Shown: positions 28,612-38,310, numbered from the stretch's first letter. The stretch: 64,000 nucleotides of DNA from Acidobacteriota bacterium (GCA_022562055.1 JADFQA010000016.1:1-64000), one strand, 5' to 3'. Notes: generated by a model not told the origin, from the letters alone. Translations and numbers: made by a program.

Positions 28612-29439
28612 TTAGGGCTGTGGTGCGGCAACGTAGGACCCAAGTACCCGGAGTTCGCTCAACGTACCCAGCGGGGGTTCGAGAACCGATTTCAGTCCGT
28701 CGGGTCCGGGAGGATGCAGAAGGTCGACAAAAAACCGGTACGACCATGCCTCGCCTGAGGGTCGCGACTCAATGCGCGTCAGGTTGGCGCCGCGAAGACC
28801 GAGCTCGGTCAGCGCCAGGGCGAGGGCGCCGGGGGTGTGTGCGGTGCGAAACAGCACCGTCGTCTTGTTGGCGTCGGGACTGACAGTGGGCTTGCCAGAG
28901 GCGAGAACGACGAAACGAGTCGTGTTGTGTGCCTTGTCCATAACGTTCTCGAGGAGCACGATGAGACCGTGGGCCGCTCCAGCCCGTGGATTCGCGAGGG
29001 CTGCCACGGTGGGATCGCCACCCTCGGCGACCATGCGGACAGCACCCGCGGTGTCGTAGCTTGGTCGAGTATCGAGTCCCAGCCCGAGCAAAGTCTCCTG
29101 GGCCTGTGCGAGCGCCTGCGGATGAGATCGAACGGTTTTCACCGTCTCCAGCGTGGCATCCGGAGTGCCTAACAGGGCGTGGCGAACCTCGACAAGATGC
29201 TCCGCAACGATTGAAATCGGTTTGTGGTCCCCGTTGCCGGGGAGTCGATCCAAGACCGGCAGCACCGAACCTGTCGTGCTGTTCTCGACCGGGAGCACAA
29301 GTTTGTCGACAGCGCCCGAATCAAGGCCGCCAAATGCAGCAACAAAGTTATGGAACCCGACAGCCTCGGCGTCGGGAAACAGCTCGGTGAGTGCCCGGTG
29401 ACTGTATGAATAGCTTTCGCCCTGGAATCCGATCCGCAT
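28612..29439 (-). CDS. pheA: Prephenate dehydratase
   Basis: 275-residue monofunctional enzyme of phenylalanine synthesis (prephenate to phenylpyruvate). It starts MRIGFQGESYSYSHRAL at ATG 29439. The catalytic Thr-Thr-Arg-Phe is in KAHNTTRFVVL. A C-terminal ACT domain has TPGALALALTELGLRGANLTRIESRPSGEAWSYRFFVDL, so feedback control by phenylalanine is likely. No chorismate mutase domain. Confidence 0.94.
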   Translation of the reverse strand: MRIGFQGESYSYSHRALTELFPDAEAVGFHNFVAAFGGLDSGAVDKLVLPVENSTTGSVLPVLDRLPGNGDHKPISIVAEHLVEVRHALLGTPDATLETVKTVRSHPQALAQAQETLLGLGLDTRPSYDTAGAVRMVAEGGDPTVAALANPRAGAAHGLIVLLENVMDKAHNTTRFVVLASGKPTVSPDANKTTVLFRTAHTPGALALALTELGLRGANLTRIESRPSGEAWSYRFFVDLLHPPGPDGLKSVLEPPLGTLSELRVLGSYVAAPQP

Positions 29440-29517
29440 GGGATACGACGATAGCGAGTTCAACTGCAGGTCGGGTGCGCTCCACCCGCGCCGCTTCGGA
29501 ACGCGCACGCACGCCGC

Positions 29518-30156
29518 TCAATCTCGCTGTAGTGCGTACGCAGCAACCCGTTCCATAACCTCGGGGCTTGCCTTGGCTGTCGAATCCGCATCGAAGGATG
29601 GCTGGGGGTCGTATTCGATCATCAATTGAGCCGCCTCGGCAGCGGTTCGGTCGAAGAGAATCTCGACAAGACGCAGCGCCATGTCAATGCCGCTCGACAC
29701 CCCCGCCGCGGTAATGATCCTTTTGTCGAGATGCTCAACGACCCTTGCGCTCACCGGCGTCGCGCCGGTCTTTTTCAGCGCGTCGAACGCACTCCAGTGT
29801 GTGGTGGCGGTGAGTCCGTCAAGGAGACCGGCCGCACCGAGCACCAACGCTCCCGTGCACACCGACGTCGTGAATCTACTCGTCGCGTGTGCGGTCACAA
29901 GCCAGTCCAACACGGAGCTGTCGCGCATGAGTTCACGGGTACCGATTCCCCCAGGGAACATGACGATGTCGGGAGTGGTCATGTCGTCGAACGTGACGTC
30001 GACGGTTAACCCGAGGAAGCTGTTTTCTGTCCGCACCTCGCCGCGTTTCTCGCCAACAAACGTGACATCGAGTTCGGGAATGCGCTAGAACACCTCGTAC
30101 GGTCCGATAGCGTCGCGTGCGGTGAGCCGGGGAAACAGCGGAATAGCTATGTGCAT
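29518..30156 (-). pseudogene. DJ-1/PfpI family gene interrupted by an in-frame amber codon
   Basis: From ATG 30156 the minus strand encodes MHIAIPLFPRLTARDAIGPYEVF, then TAG (plus 30085-30087), then RIPELDVTFVGEKRGEV in the same frame, running 213 codons to the stop at 29518. The usual residue at the TAG position in this family is Gln (CAG), so one C-to-T change explains it. The nucleophile-elbow Cys (FTTSVCTGALVLGAAG) and the rest of the fold are intact. A GTG at 30036 could give a 172-residue product lacking the first strand and helix. Pseudogene, suppressed amber, or sequencing error remain possible. Confidence 0.85.
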
Positions 30157-30225
30157 GGGATTGCCTAACGGTCAGCCAAAATGGCAGATCAAACGCGCGA
30201 GAGGTTCATGGGTGGAGTGCTCTGC

Positions 30226-31971
30226 CTAGGAATCTACTAGGCGTTCGGCTTTTTCGGTTAGCTCGAGCCAGCGGGTTTCGGCGATGTCGAGATCATCCAA
30301 TGCTGTTGCCAGGTCGCCAGACAGCTTGGCGGTCTGCTCATAATCTCCGGTCGCGTCTTCAAGAGCTTTTGCAACACCGTCTCGTTGTCGCTCGAGCTTG
30401 GGGATGCTCTTTACCAGCTCATCGAGCTCGCGTTGATCGTTGTAGGTGAGTTTGCGGCTCTGTTGTTTGGTGCGAGACCTCGTAACGTCACGCCTTGGGT
30501 TGGCACCAGCCTTATCGACGAGGTTCGCTTGCCGATATGCCGACCATCCCCCGGGGTGATGAACTACCGAGCCGTCCGGCTCGACAGAAAAAATATCCGA
30601 ACACACTCGGTCGAGGAAATACCGATCGTGACTCGCAACGACGAGCGCGCCACTCCAGGCGTCGAGGTACTCCTCCAGGACCGCGAGGGTGCCGAGGTCG
30701 AGGTCGTTGGTCGGCTCATCCATGAGCAGTAGGTTCGGCGCTTCCATCAGGCACAGCAGCAGTTCAAGACGCCGCCGCTCGCCGCCCGAGAGATCGCCGA
30801 CCGTCGATTGCTGCTGGTCCCTGGTGAATTGAAAATGCTCGAGTAGTTGCGCGCCCGATACTCTTATCCCACTCTGGAGCAGCACCTCGTCCGCATGCTC
30901 ACGGACCACTGCGTGTACGCGGGTTGTGGGCGGAATCGGCGTCGGGTCCTGCCCGTACCAACCGTGGTGAATTGTCGATCCAACCGCCACCTTGCCCTCG
31001 TCTGGGTGGATTCGGCCAGCCATCAGACTCAACAACGTTGTCTTGCCAGCGCCGTTTGGGCCAACGACTCCGACTCGGGCGTCGGGTTGCAGCCTCAGCT
31101 CAACGTGACGCAGCACCCATCTGTCCCCGTACCGTTTGCCGACGTTGTCAAGGTTGACAACCTTCGAGCCGATGCGACGAGATGGCAACTCAATGCTGAG
31201 TCCTTGTCGCACGCGTCGTCGCTGTTCGCCGATCAGGTCTTCAGCGCGTTTTACTCGGGAGCGCGACTTCGTTGTCCGCGCTTTCGGGGAGCGTCGCAGC
31301 CAAGCCAATTCAGTCTTGATCCGCTGTTGACGCCGATGCTCAGTTGTGGCCTCGTGAGCCTCCCGAGTCGCAGCTGCCTCGAGGTACTCCTCGTATGTTC
31401 CCTGATGTGGAAACAGTCTGTTGTCGTGTACCTCGACGATGCGGTTTACCACTCTGTCAAGCAAATACCTGTCATGGGTAACGAGAAGAACCGCCTCCCG
31501 ACGGGCAAGGAGGTGATCCTCAAGCCAGTCAATCGTCTCCACATCCAGATGGTTCGTCGGTTCGTCGAGGATCAACAGGTCACACTCAGATGCCAACGCG
31601 ACAGTGAGAGCGAGACGTTTCCGCTGCCCTCCGGAGAGGTCTGAGCAATGAGCACCGAGGTCGGTGAGCGCCAACCGATCCGCTAGCGCGATCGCCTGCC
31701 GGTGGTCCCCGACGATGTCTCCGACCGTGGAATTCTTGGCAAAAACAGGGTCCTGATCTAGTGCCGAGATTCGCAGTCCCCGAACCCTTACGATCGAGCC
31801 ACCGTCGGGCTCCACGATGCCTTCGATGATGGCGAGCAGCGTTGACTTACCTGAGCCGTTGCGTCCAATCACCCCGATCCGATCCCCCTTAGATATACCG
31901 AGCGACGCGTTATTAAGAACCGGGTTTTCAGGGTAGGTCTTCGACACTGCCTCAAGGCTCAAAAGGTGCAT
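30226..31971 (-). CDS. uup: ABC-F ATPase, Uup-like
   Basis: 581 residues with two ATPase domains and no membrane part. Domain 1: Walker A GRNGSGKST, signature LSGGQRKRL, Walker B LLILDEPTNHLD. Domain 2: GPNGAGKTT, LSGGERRRL, LLLMDEPTNDLD. Between them is the ABC-F linker with the Uup-type motif ELAWLRRSPKARTTKSRSRV. The C-terminal about 80 residues form a charged coiled coil (DELVKSIPKLERQRDG), the Uup DNA/ribosome-binding tail. Roles include ribosome rescue or genome stability. Confidence 0.93.
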   Translation of the reverse strand: MHLLSLEAVSKTYPENPVLNNASLGISKGDRIGVIGRNGSGKSTLLAIIEGIVEPDGGSIVRVRGLRISALDQDPVFAKNSTVGDIVGDHRQAIALADRLALTDLGAHCSDLSGGQRKRLALTVALASECDLLILDEPTNHLDVETIDWLEDHLLARREAVLLVTHDRYLLDRVVNRIVEVHDNRLFPHQGTYEEYLEAAATREAHEATTEHRRQQRIKTELAWLRRSPKARTTKSRSRVKRAEDLIGEQRRRVRQGLSIELPSRRIGSKVVNLDNVGKRYGDRWVLRHVELRLQPDARVGVVGPNGAGKTTLLSLMAGRIHPDEGKVAVGSTIHHGWYGQDPTPIPPTTRVHAVVREHADEVLLQSGIRVSGAQLLEHFQFTRDQQQSTVGDLSGGERRRLELLLCLMEAPNLLLMDEPTNDLDLGTLAVLEEYLDAWSGALVVASHDRYFLDRVCSDIFSVEPDGSVVHHPGGWSAYRQANLVDKAGANPRRDVTRSRTKQQSRKLTYNDQRELDELVKSIPKLERQRDGVAKALEDATGDYEQTAKLSGDLATALDDLDIAETRWLELTEKAERLVDS

Positions 31972-32028
31972 CTCAAGAGCGTAGAGCCTCTTTCGCCCAC
32001 CCCGACCAATCGCTGAACGGGAGTGCTG

Positions 32029-33270
32029 TTAGCCGAGGCCTCCGGCGAGCTTGGCGGCCTCGGGAGACCGCTTCAGTACAACCATGGCCGCGACACCGAC
32101 AGCAGGACCGATTGCCAGCACCGGAAACGCCCACTGCCAACCCCAGCTTTCGGCGAGCACTGGAACGCCCTTAATCGTGACCAGGGTCAAGAGAAACCCA
32201 ACCGAAGTCTGCAACGCCAGCGCTGTGCCCCGATAGGCGTCATCGGCAGTCTCGGTCACCATCGTCGAAAACTGGGCAGAATCGGCGACGACCGCGACGC
32301 CCCAAACGACGAACAGCGCGACGACGATCACCGGAGACGCCCCAAACACGAACGGAGTCAACAACGCACAGGTCCCGGAAATCGCCATCGCTCCCCGAGC
32401 GATTTTCGTACGACCGACCTTGTCGGCGAGTATCCCGGCGACAAACGATCCAATGCCACCAGAAGCGATGATCACAAAGGTCGCCACCGGCACCCAAGCG
32501 TCACCGTGCCCGCCGGCCGCCGCTGAAGCACCAAGAAACACCGCGGTCCAGGTCCACATTGCGTACACCTCCCACATGTGCCCGAGATACCCGAACGTTG
32601 ACAGCTGCACACCGCGGTTGCGAACCGCATCACCAACGTAGTGCCAAGAAAAGCTTACGGGGGGTGTCTCGTACGGACCATCAGCGACCCCGAGCCAGAG
32701 GATCAGCGCTCCAATACCGGCGAGAATCGAGGCGCCGAACAGCACCCCCTGCCATTCAAAGCCGAGTCCACGGATGAGGTGCGGTCCCGCGCTACCGATC
32801 GTGAGGGCCCCGACAAGCGTGCCAAGTGCCATGCCACGTCCCTGTCGAAACCACCCGGCCATGGTCTTGAGACCGGCCGGATACACTCCCGCTAGCGCGA
32901 CACCAGTCAAGAACCGAAGGGCAACCGCGCCTGCAAAACTACGCGAACCGACCGGAATGAGTGCCAGGTTGAGAACAGCGCCTGCGAGGGCGGCAAGGCT
33001 AAATAGCTTGCGCGATGCAATGGCGTCCGGCAGTGCAAACACCGAGGAAGCAAGCGCCCCGGCTACGAAGCCGATCTGGACCATCAGAGTCAACCAGGCC
33101 GTCTGACCCGACGTGATGTTCCACGCTTCCTCGAGCTGCGGCGCAACAGCCGAGGCAGAAAACCACAGGGTTAGCGCCAGCAGTTGACCGCCGGGCGATG
33201 ACAAGCAACGCGCGGCGCTGACCCGTCGGCCTCTCGGGGGCATCCGAGAGACGTTGAACGGGAGCTGCAT
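32029..33270 (-). CDS. MFS transporter
   Basis: 413-residue major facilitator with about twelve helices. The half-joining loop motif appears as GGIGSFVAGILADKVGRTKIARGAMAISG, and helix 4-5 has FLTGVALAGVYPAGLKTMAGWFRQGRGMALG, seen in nitrate/cyanate/drug-type carriers. Substrate unknown. A start at ATG 33243 is also possible and would drop nine residues. Confidence 0.88.
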   Translation of the reverse strand: MQLPFNVSRMPPRGRRVSAARCLSSPGGQLLALTLWFSASAVAPQLEEAWNITSGQTAWLTLMVQIGFVAGALASSVFALPDAIASRKLFSLAALAGAVLNLALIPVGSRSFAGAVALRFLTGVALAGVYPAGLKTMAGWFRQGRGMALGTLVGALTIGSAGPHLIRGLGFEWQGVLFGASILAGIGALILWLGVADGPYETPPVSFSWHYVGDAVRNRGVQLSTFGYLGHMWEVYAMWTWTAVFLGASAAAGGHGDAWVPVATFVIIASGGIGSFVAGILADKVGRTKIARGAMAISGTCALLTPFVFGASPVIVVALFVVWGVAVVADSAQFSTMVTETADDAYRGTALALQTSVGFLLTLVTIKGVPVLAESWGWQWAFPVLAIGPAVGVAAMVVLKRSPEAAKLAGGLG

Positions 33271-33600
33271 CAGCGCTCGCCACGTCTGCCGTTCGACTTT
33301 CTTTGTGTCATCGCCCCGTCCACGTTGTGATAATCAGAGCGTCCCCGATGATTGAACTATTCCCGCGGAAGTACCCAGCGTGTGCCGGCACCACGCTCAC
33401 AGAACGGTCGACGGTGATATCAATAATGTCCCCCCAGGCCGCGTCAATCCTCGACATCCCTCGGCGAGCCTGCGAGCGACGAGAATGGTCCATCGAGGCG
33501 CCGCATTGCCGGTGAAGACTGCACCCCCTCCCCTGGCTGCCTCCGAAAATGCGGTGGGGAGCGAGAGATGATCTGTATTGCGACTAATGTTCTGGCGGTA
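33271..33600. other. Gene-free stretch before the DUF1684 remnant
   Basis: 330 bases between the MFS start and the DUF1684 remnant. Short open frames exist on both strands but none shows a recognisable domain, a plausible ribosome-binding site or protein-like composition. No tRNA-like fold or terminator was seen. It probably holds the MFS promoter and degraded sequence. Confidence 0.5.
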
Positions 33601-33991
33601 ATGAACCCCTTCATCGAGCTGGCTGATTACCGCCGCCGCGTCGCCGAAATGTATGCCGACGTTCGCCACAACACACTCCAAAAAAGTCACCCCGTCGCGC
33701 ACACCACTAGAGACCACCGTTCTGGCTCGATGCCTACGGCGGAGGGATCTTCGGTCCGTTTGGTGACGCCACAAACGGACCGACACATACCGCGGCGGTC
33801 GCTACATCCTTGACACCGTGAAGGGCGCTGACCTCGGGGCTGATACGGCCCAAGTAATACTCGACTTCAATTTTGCCTACCATCCAAGCTGCACATATTC
33901 GCCGCGCTGGTCATGCCCACTTGCTCTGCCGGGGAATCGGCTCACAATGCCGGTGAGTGCGGGAGAACGCCTGCTACACGTAGGCCTTTAG
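33601..33991 (+). pseudogene. DUF1684 gene remnant (internal deletion plus frameshift)
   Basis: Three pieces in three frames rebuild a DUF1684 protein. Piece 1, from ATG 33601: MNPFIELADYRRRVAEMYAD. Piece 2, from 33720: FWLDAYGGGIFGPFGDATNG. Piece 3, from about 33783 to TAG 33991: DTYRGGRYILDTVKGAD, then VILDFNFAYHPSCTYSPRWSCPLALPGNRL. Roughly 100 or more residues expected between pieces 1 and 2 are missing. Pieces 2 and 3 are separated by what looks like one lost base near 33779-33783. DUF1684 function is unknown. The gene cannot make an intact product. Confidence 0.85.
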
Positions 33992-34020
33992 CAGGTACCC
34001 CCGCAGCAGGTACCCCTGCA
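33991..34020. repeat. Two tandem 15-bp palindrome-containing repeats
   Basis: GCAGGTACCCCCGCA (33991-34005) is followed at once by GCAGGTACCCCTGCA (34006-34020), 14 of 15 identical. Each centres on GGTACC and the second can fold as GCAGG-TACC-CCTGC. The pair starts at the last base of the DUF1684 stop and ends 32 bases before the next reading frame. It may be a replication-slippage product or a weak hairpin between genes. Confidence 0.6.
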
Positions 34021-34051
34021 ATAGCTCGCCGGTACGCTCGAAGGAGGAAAA

Positions 34052-34510
34052 ATCGAAGCTCTCACCTGTCGCATGATGTTCGGCTTTGCACGCTCCGCCG
34101 TGCTCGCAACCAACGGTGACAAAGGTTTCCCCCATCTCGTTCCGATCGTGTTTGGCATGGTGGGTGAGGATACGATCGTCACCGCGATCGACCACAAGCC
34201 GAAAACAACCACAAACTTGGTTCGTCTTGCGAACATCAAAAACGATCCGCTCGTCTCGGTGCTTGTCGACGACTACAGCGAGAATTGGGCGACACTGTGG
34301 TGGGCGCGGGCCGACGGGACCGCAACCGTCGTCGACACCGTCGATGACCACGTCGCCGCAAGCCTTGTTAACCGCTACCAAGAGTACACAGTCACAGCGC
34401 CGAAGGGTCCGTGGATCATCATCAAGGTCTCGCGATGGACGGGGTGGGCGGCCGACATGAATCGTCTTGACATCCAAGACGATTCCCCGGCGCCGCGGAG
34501 GGTGAAGTAG
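34052..34510 (+). CDS. F420-class PPOX oxidoreductase (TIGR03668-like), start unclear
   Basis: Split-barrel protein of the PPOX class linked to coenzyme F420 (SAVLATNGDKGFPHLVPIVF, TAIDHKPKTTTNLVRLANI, LWWARADGTATVVD, SRWTGWAADM). The first ATG is at 34073 (145 residues), but the strong Shine-Dalgarno AGGAGG at 34042-34047 is 25 bases away from it. The same frame reads IEALTCR just before that ATG and fits the family N terminus, with an ATC codon at 34052 exactly 4 bases after the Shine-Dalgarno. Either the start codon has mutated from ATG to ATC, or ATG 34073/34076 is used poorly. Confidence 0.8.
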   Translation: MEALTCRMMFGFARSAVLATNGDKGFPHLVPIVFGMVGEDTIVTAIDHKPKTTTNLVRLANIKNDPLVSVLVDDYSENWATLWWARADGTATVVDTVDDHVAASLVNRYQEYTVTAPKGPWIIIKVSRWTGWAADMNRLDIQDDSPAPRRVK

Positions 34511-34589
34511 CAGGGCGACGCCAGTCGCACACGCCCTTCAGCAAAGGTGCCGGATTGTCGCAGCAAATGTCGGTAGCATTTGGTCCATC

Positions 34590-37500
34590 ATGAGCGACCA
34601 AAGTACACCCACTCCGCAGAACGCCGACGAATTCGGGTCGAACACCTGGCTCCTCGACCAGATGCAGCGCCAGTTCCGCGAGGACCCGATGCAGTTAAGC
34701 GAAAAATGGCGCGCCTACTTCGAGGCGGATGGCGCCATCGATGCCGTCGCCGAAACACCAACACCGCCGGCGGCAGTCTCAGAGCCACAAACGCCGTCAC
34801 CGGCCGCGACGGTATCAACAGAACCGACGCCGGCACCGCCGCCACAAAAGCCAAAGAAACAATCTGTGAGCGCGACCACCTCCAGCGACCCTCTCGACGG
34901 ACTACCCGACGGGGCGGTCGCCACCGAACTCAAGGGTATCCCCGGCCGGATCGCTGACGCCATGGTCGATAGCCTTGCGGTGCCGACGGCGACATCGTTT
35001 CGAACGTTCCCCGCGAAACTCCTTGAGGTAAACCGGTTGATCCTCAACAACCAGCTTGCCAGGCTCACCCAAGGCGGCCGCGTGAGCTTCACTCACCTCA
35101 TTGGATGGGCAACGGTGAAAGCCCTGACCGCGCGCTCTGCAATGTCGGCGACCTACCGCGAGGTTGATGGCAAAGGGTTCCATATCCAGTTCAACCGGAT
35201 AAACCTCGGCCTTGCAATGGACATGCCGGGCAAGGACGGCAAACGTTCGCTGATCGTTCCCAACATCAAGGGCGCTGACAAGATGACCTTCCGCGAGTTT
35301 TGGCTGGCGTACGAAGACATCGTGCAGCGTGCACGGTCGGGGAAGATCACTGTCGACGACTTTGCCCACACCACTGCGACTCTCACAAACCCTGGAACGA
35401 TCGGCACGATCCAATCCGTACCCCGGTTGATGCCGGGCCAGGGTGTCATCATCGGCGTCGGAAGAATCGGGTATGCCCCAGAGTTCGAGGGTTCGGATCC
35501 GGACAACCTCGCCCGTTCAGGGGTCGGACGGACCCTCACGATGTCTTCGACATACGATCATCGTGTGGTCCAGGGCGCAGAGTCTGGGCTGCTATTGCGT
35601 CACATTCACGAGCTGTTACTCGGTGCCGAAGATTTCTACGACGAGATCTTCGATTCGATAGGTATCCCCTACGTTCCCGCTCGCTGGGCGATTGATAGCA
35701 ACCCGCCGCCAGGCTCGAGCGAGTGGGCGGAGAAGCAGGCGAAGATTTTCCAACTGATCAACATGTATCGCAGCCGAGGGCACCTCATTGCCAACCTGGA
35801 TCCGCTGAACCAGAACCCACCGAACATTCACCCCGAACTCGACCCGCTCACCTACGACCTTACGATTTGGGACCTCGACCGCGAATTTGCAACCGGTGGG
35901 CTAGCGAACAGTACGCAGATGAAACTTGGGAAGATTCTCGGTGTCCTACGAGATGCCTACTGTCGTAGCGCGGGCATTGAGTACATGCACATTCACGACC
36001 CGAGCCAAAAGGTGTGGATTCAGGACCATCTTGAAGGCAGGAAGATTGTGCCGACGCGATCCGAAAAGCTTCGTATCATGGAGAAGCTCAACCAGGCCGA
36101 GGCGTTCGAGCGTTTCCTTCACACAAAGTTTCTGGGTGCCAAGCGGTTCAGCCTGGAAGGATGCGAGGCCACGATTCCGTTGCTCGACACCATGCTTACG
36201 GAGGCGGCCGAAGCCGGCATGGTCGACGTCACTATCGGGATGGCGCACCGCGGCCGGCTGAACGTTCTCGCCAACATCGTCGGCAAGAATCTGGTCACCA
36301 TGTTTGCGGAGTTCACTGGGGACGTTGATGTACCACTCGACGAGAGCTTCTCGGGAGATGTGAAGTATCACCTGGGAGCGCACGGCACGCATGCTGCCGC
36401 GTCCGGGGCGACTGTTGCTGTCGAACTGGTCGCAAATCCGTCACACCTCGAAGCAATTGATCCCGTTCTCGAGGGCATCGTCCGCGCAAAACAAGACGCC
36501 CTAGGAACCGACGGAAAATACCTGTCGCTCCCGATACTAATGCACGGTGACGCGGCGTTCTCGGGTCAGGGGGTGGTAGGCGAAACGCTCAACCTGTCGC
36601 AATTGAGTGGTTACGCGACGGGCGGAACCATCCACGTCATCATCAATAATCAAGTCGGGTTCACCACGGCGGCACGCGATGCTCGTTCGAGCCACTACGC
36701 CACCGACATAGCTAAGACAGTCGAGGCGCCGATCCTCCATGTCAACGGAGACGACCCTGAAGCGGTGGTGCGAATCGCCAAACTTGCGTTTGCTTTCCGC
36801 CAGGCGTTCCAACGCGACGTTGTGATCGACCTCATCGGATACCGAAGGCTCGGTCACAATGAAGGCGACGAACCCTCGTTCACACAGCCACGAATGTATC
36901 GGATCATCAACACGCACCCAACTGTGCGTGAGCTGTACCTCAAGCGGCTTGTGGCCGCGGACACCCTCTCATCGGATGAGGTCGAGGCCATTCAGACAGA
37001 GTTCCGCACCCACATGGACGATGCTCTCAAAGAGACCAAAGCCGGCCACATACCCGTCGAGAACCGCACCCACGAGTCTGTAACGGCAGAAGTCGACACG
37101 TCAGTGGAGCGCGAACAGCTCGACTTTGTTGAGGAGCGGGCTCGGACACTGCCGGATGACTTCGAAATGCATCCGAAGCTTTCGAAGACCCTTGGCGATC
37201 GTGCAGATCTGTACGCCTCCGGAGAAATCGACTGGGCGCTCGGCGAGCTGCTGGCGTGGGGATCGCTAGCTATGCAAGGAGTGCGAGTACGTCTTGCGGG
37301 TGAGGATTCCAAGCGTGGGACGTTTAGCCACAGACATGCCAGCCTCATCGACTACACCACCGAACGAGAGTATTTGCCACTGCGCTACCTCCATGAGGAC
37401 CAGGCGCCCTTGCGCATCTACGACTCATTTCTTTCAGAGTTCGCCGCGATGGGGTTCGAGTACGGGTATTCGGTGCAAGCCCGCGACGCCTTGGTCATGT

Positions 37501-38240
37501 GGGAGGGGCAGTTCGGCGACTTCGTCAACGGGGCCCAGGTAGTAATTGATCAATTCATAATGTCAGGCGAGGACAAGTGGGACCAACCTACAAGCCTTGT
37601 GCTGCTGCTGCCCCACGGGTTTGAGGGACAGGGTCCCGAGCACTCCTCGGCACGACTCGAACGTTTCCTCCAAAACGCTGCCGAGGACAACGTCCGGATC
37701 GTGGTCCCCTCAACGCCCGCGCAGCACTTCCACATGATGCGGCGCCAAGCGTTGGCCGCTCAGAAGAAGCCCCTGATCGTCATGGCACCCAAATCACTAC
37801 TGCGAACGAAGGATTCGTTCAGCCCGGTTTCCGACCTGACCGACTACAGCTTCCGGACCGTGCTCCCTGATGTGACCGTCACGAAGGCGGTCCGCAGGGT
37901 GGTGTTATGCCAGGGCAAGATCTATTTCGAGCTTGCGCGCCACCGAGCCAAGAACCAAATCACAGACGTCGCGCTGGTCCGCGTTGAGCAGCTTTATCCC
38001 TTCCCAGCCGATGTATTACAGCACGAGCTTGCGCAGTACGACGGCGCCGAGGTCGTGTGGGTCCAGGAGGAGCCGGCCAACATGGGTGCGTGGCGCTTCA
38101 TGTCGAGGTATCTGTTTGTCGAAGCAGATGTGACGTGCCGTGGCATCTACCGCAGGGAAAGCGCCTCGCCCGCAACCGGCCACTCGAAGATTCACGCTAC
38201 CGAGCAGAAGAAACTCATCGACAAGGCGTTCGCGACATAG
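34590..38240 (+). CDS. kgd: Multifunctional 2-oxoglutarate dehydrogenase/decarboxylase (E2-E1 fusion)
   Basis: 1216-residue Kgd/OdhA, the actinobacterial TCA-cycle enzyme that acts on 2-oxoglutarate. Residues 12-45 are the conserved N-terminal segment (DEFGSNTWLLDQMQRQF); 50-95 a Pro/Thr linker. Residues about 105-340 form an E2-type acyltransferase core ending STYDHRVVQGAESGLLL. From about 360 the E1 half follows (TPP-dependent), with GMAHRGRLNVLANI, LVANPSHLEAIDPVL, IINNQVGFTT and GYRRLGHNEGDEPSFTQP. There is no lipoyl domain, so it must work with another E2. The frame is intact over 3.6 kb although both neighbours are broken genes. Confidence 0.96.
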   Translation: MSDQSTPTPQNADEFGSNTWLLDQMQRQFREDPMQLSEKWRAYFEADGAIDAVAETPTPPAAVSEPQTPSPAATVSTEPTPAPPPQKPKKQSVSATTSSDPLDGLPDGAVATELKGIPGRIADAMVDSLAVPTATSFRTFPAKLLEVNRLILNNQLARLTQGGRVSFTHLIGWATVKALTARSAMSATYREVDGKGFHIQFNRINLGLAMDMPGKDGKRSLIVPNIKGADKMTFREFWLAYEDIVQRARSGKITVDDFAHTTATLTNPGTIGTIQSVPRLMPGQGVIIGVGRIGYAPEFEGSDPDNLARSGVGRTLTMSSTYDHRVVQGAESGLLLRHIHELLLGAEDFYDEIFDSIGIPYVPARWAIDSNPPPGSSEWAEKQAKIFQLINMYRSRGHLIANLDPLNQNPPNIHPELDPLTYDLTIWDLDREFATGGLANSTQMKLGKILGVLRDAYCRSAGIEYMHIHDPSQKVWIQDHLEGRKIVPTRSEKLRIMEKLNQAEAFERFLHTKFLGAKRFSLEGCEATIPLLDTMLTEAAEAGMVDVTIGMAHRGRLNVLANIVGKNLVTMFAEFTGDVDVPLDESFSGDVKYHLGAHGTHAAASGATVAVELVANPSHLEAIDPVLEGIVRAKQDALGTDGKYLSLPILMHGDAAFSGQGVVGETLNLSQLSGYATGGTIHVIINNQVGFTTAARDARSSHYATDIAKTVEAPILHVNGDDPEAVVRIAKLAFAFRQAFQRDVVIDLIGYRRLGHNEGDEPSFTQPRMYRIINTHPTVRELYLKRLVAADTLSSDEVEAIQTEFRTHMDDALKETKAGHIPVENRTHESVTAEVDTSVEREQLDFVEERARTLPDDFEMHPKLSKTLGDRADLYASGEIDWALGELLAWGSLAMQGVRVRLAGEDSKRGTFSHRHASLIDYTTEREYLPLRYLHEDQAPLRIYDSFLSEFAAMGFEYGYSVQARDALVMWEGQFGDFVNGAQVVIDQFIMSGEDKWDQPTSLVLLLPHGFEGQGPEHSSARLERFLQNAAEDNVRIVVPSTPAQHFHMMRRQALAAQKKPLIVMAPKSLLRTKDSFSPVSDLTDYSFRTVLPDVTVTKAVRRVVLCQGKIYFELARHRAKNQITDVALVRVEQLYPFPADVLQHELAQYDGAEVVWVQEEPANMGAWRFMSRYLFVEADVTCRGIYRRESASPATGHSKIHATEQKKLIDKAFAT

Positions 38241-38310
38241 CCCTGACGTGTGCAAGCCGACTCGTGTTGTCGGCGCCCAGCGCGGATCACGCGACCAGAC
38301 ACCACAGCGC

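Noticed and set aside
30847-31644. 265-codon frame opposite uup
   Set aside because: No family features; both ABC domains on the minus strand are intact.
33397-33786. 129-codon minus-strand frame over the DUF1684 remnant
   Set aside because: The plus strand carries clear DUF1684 pieces; the minus frame has no similarity I can recognise.
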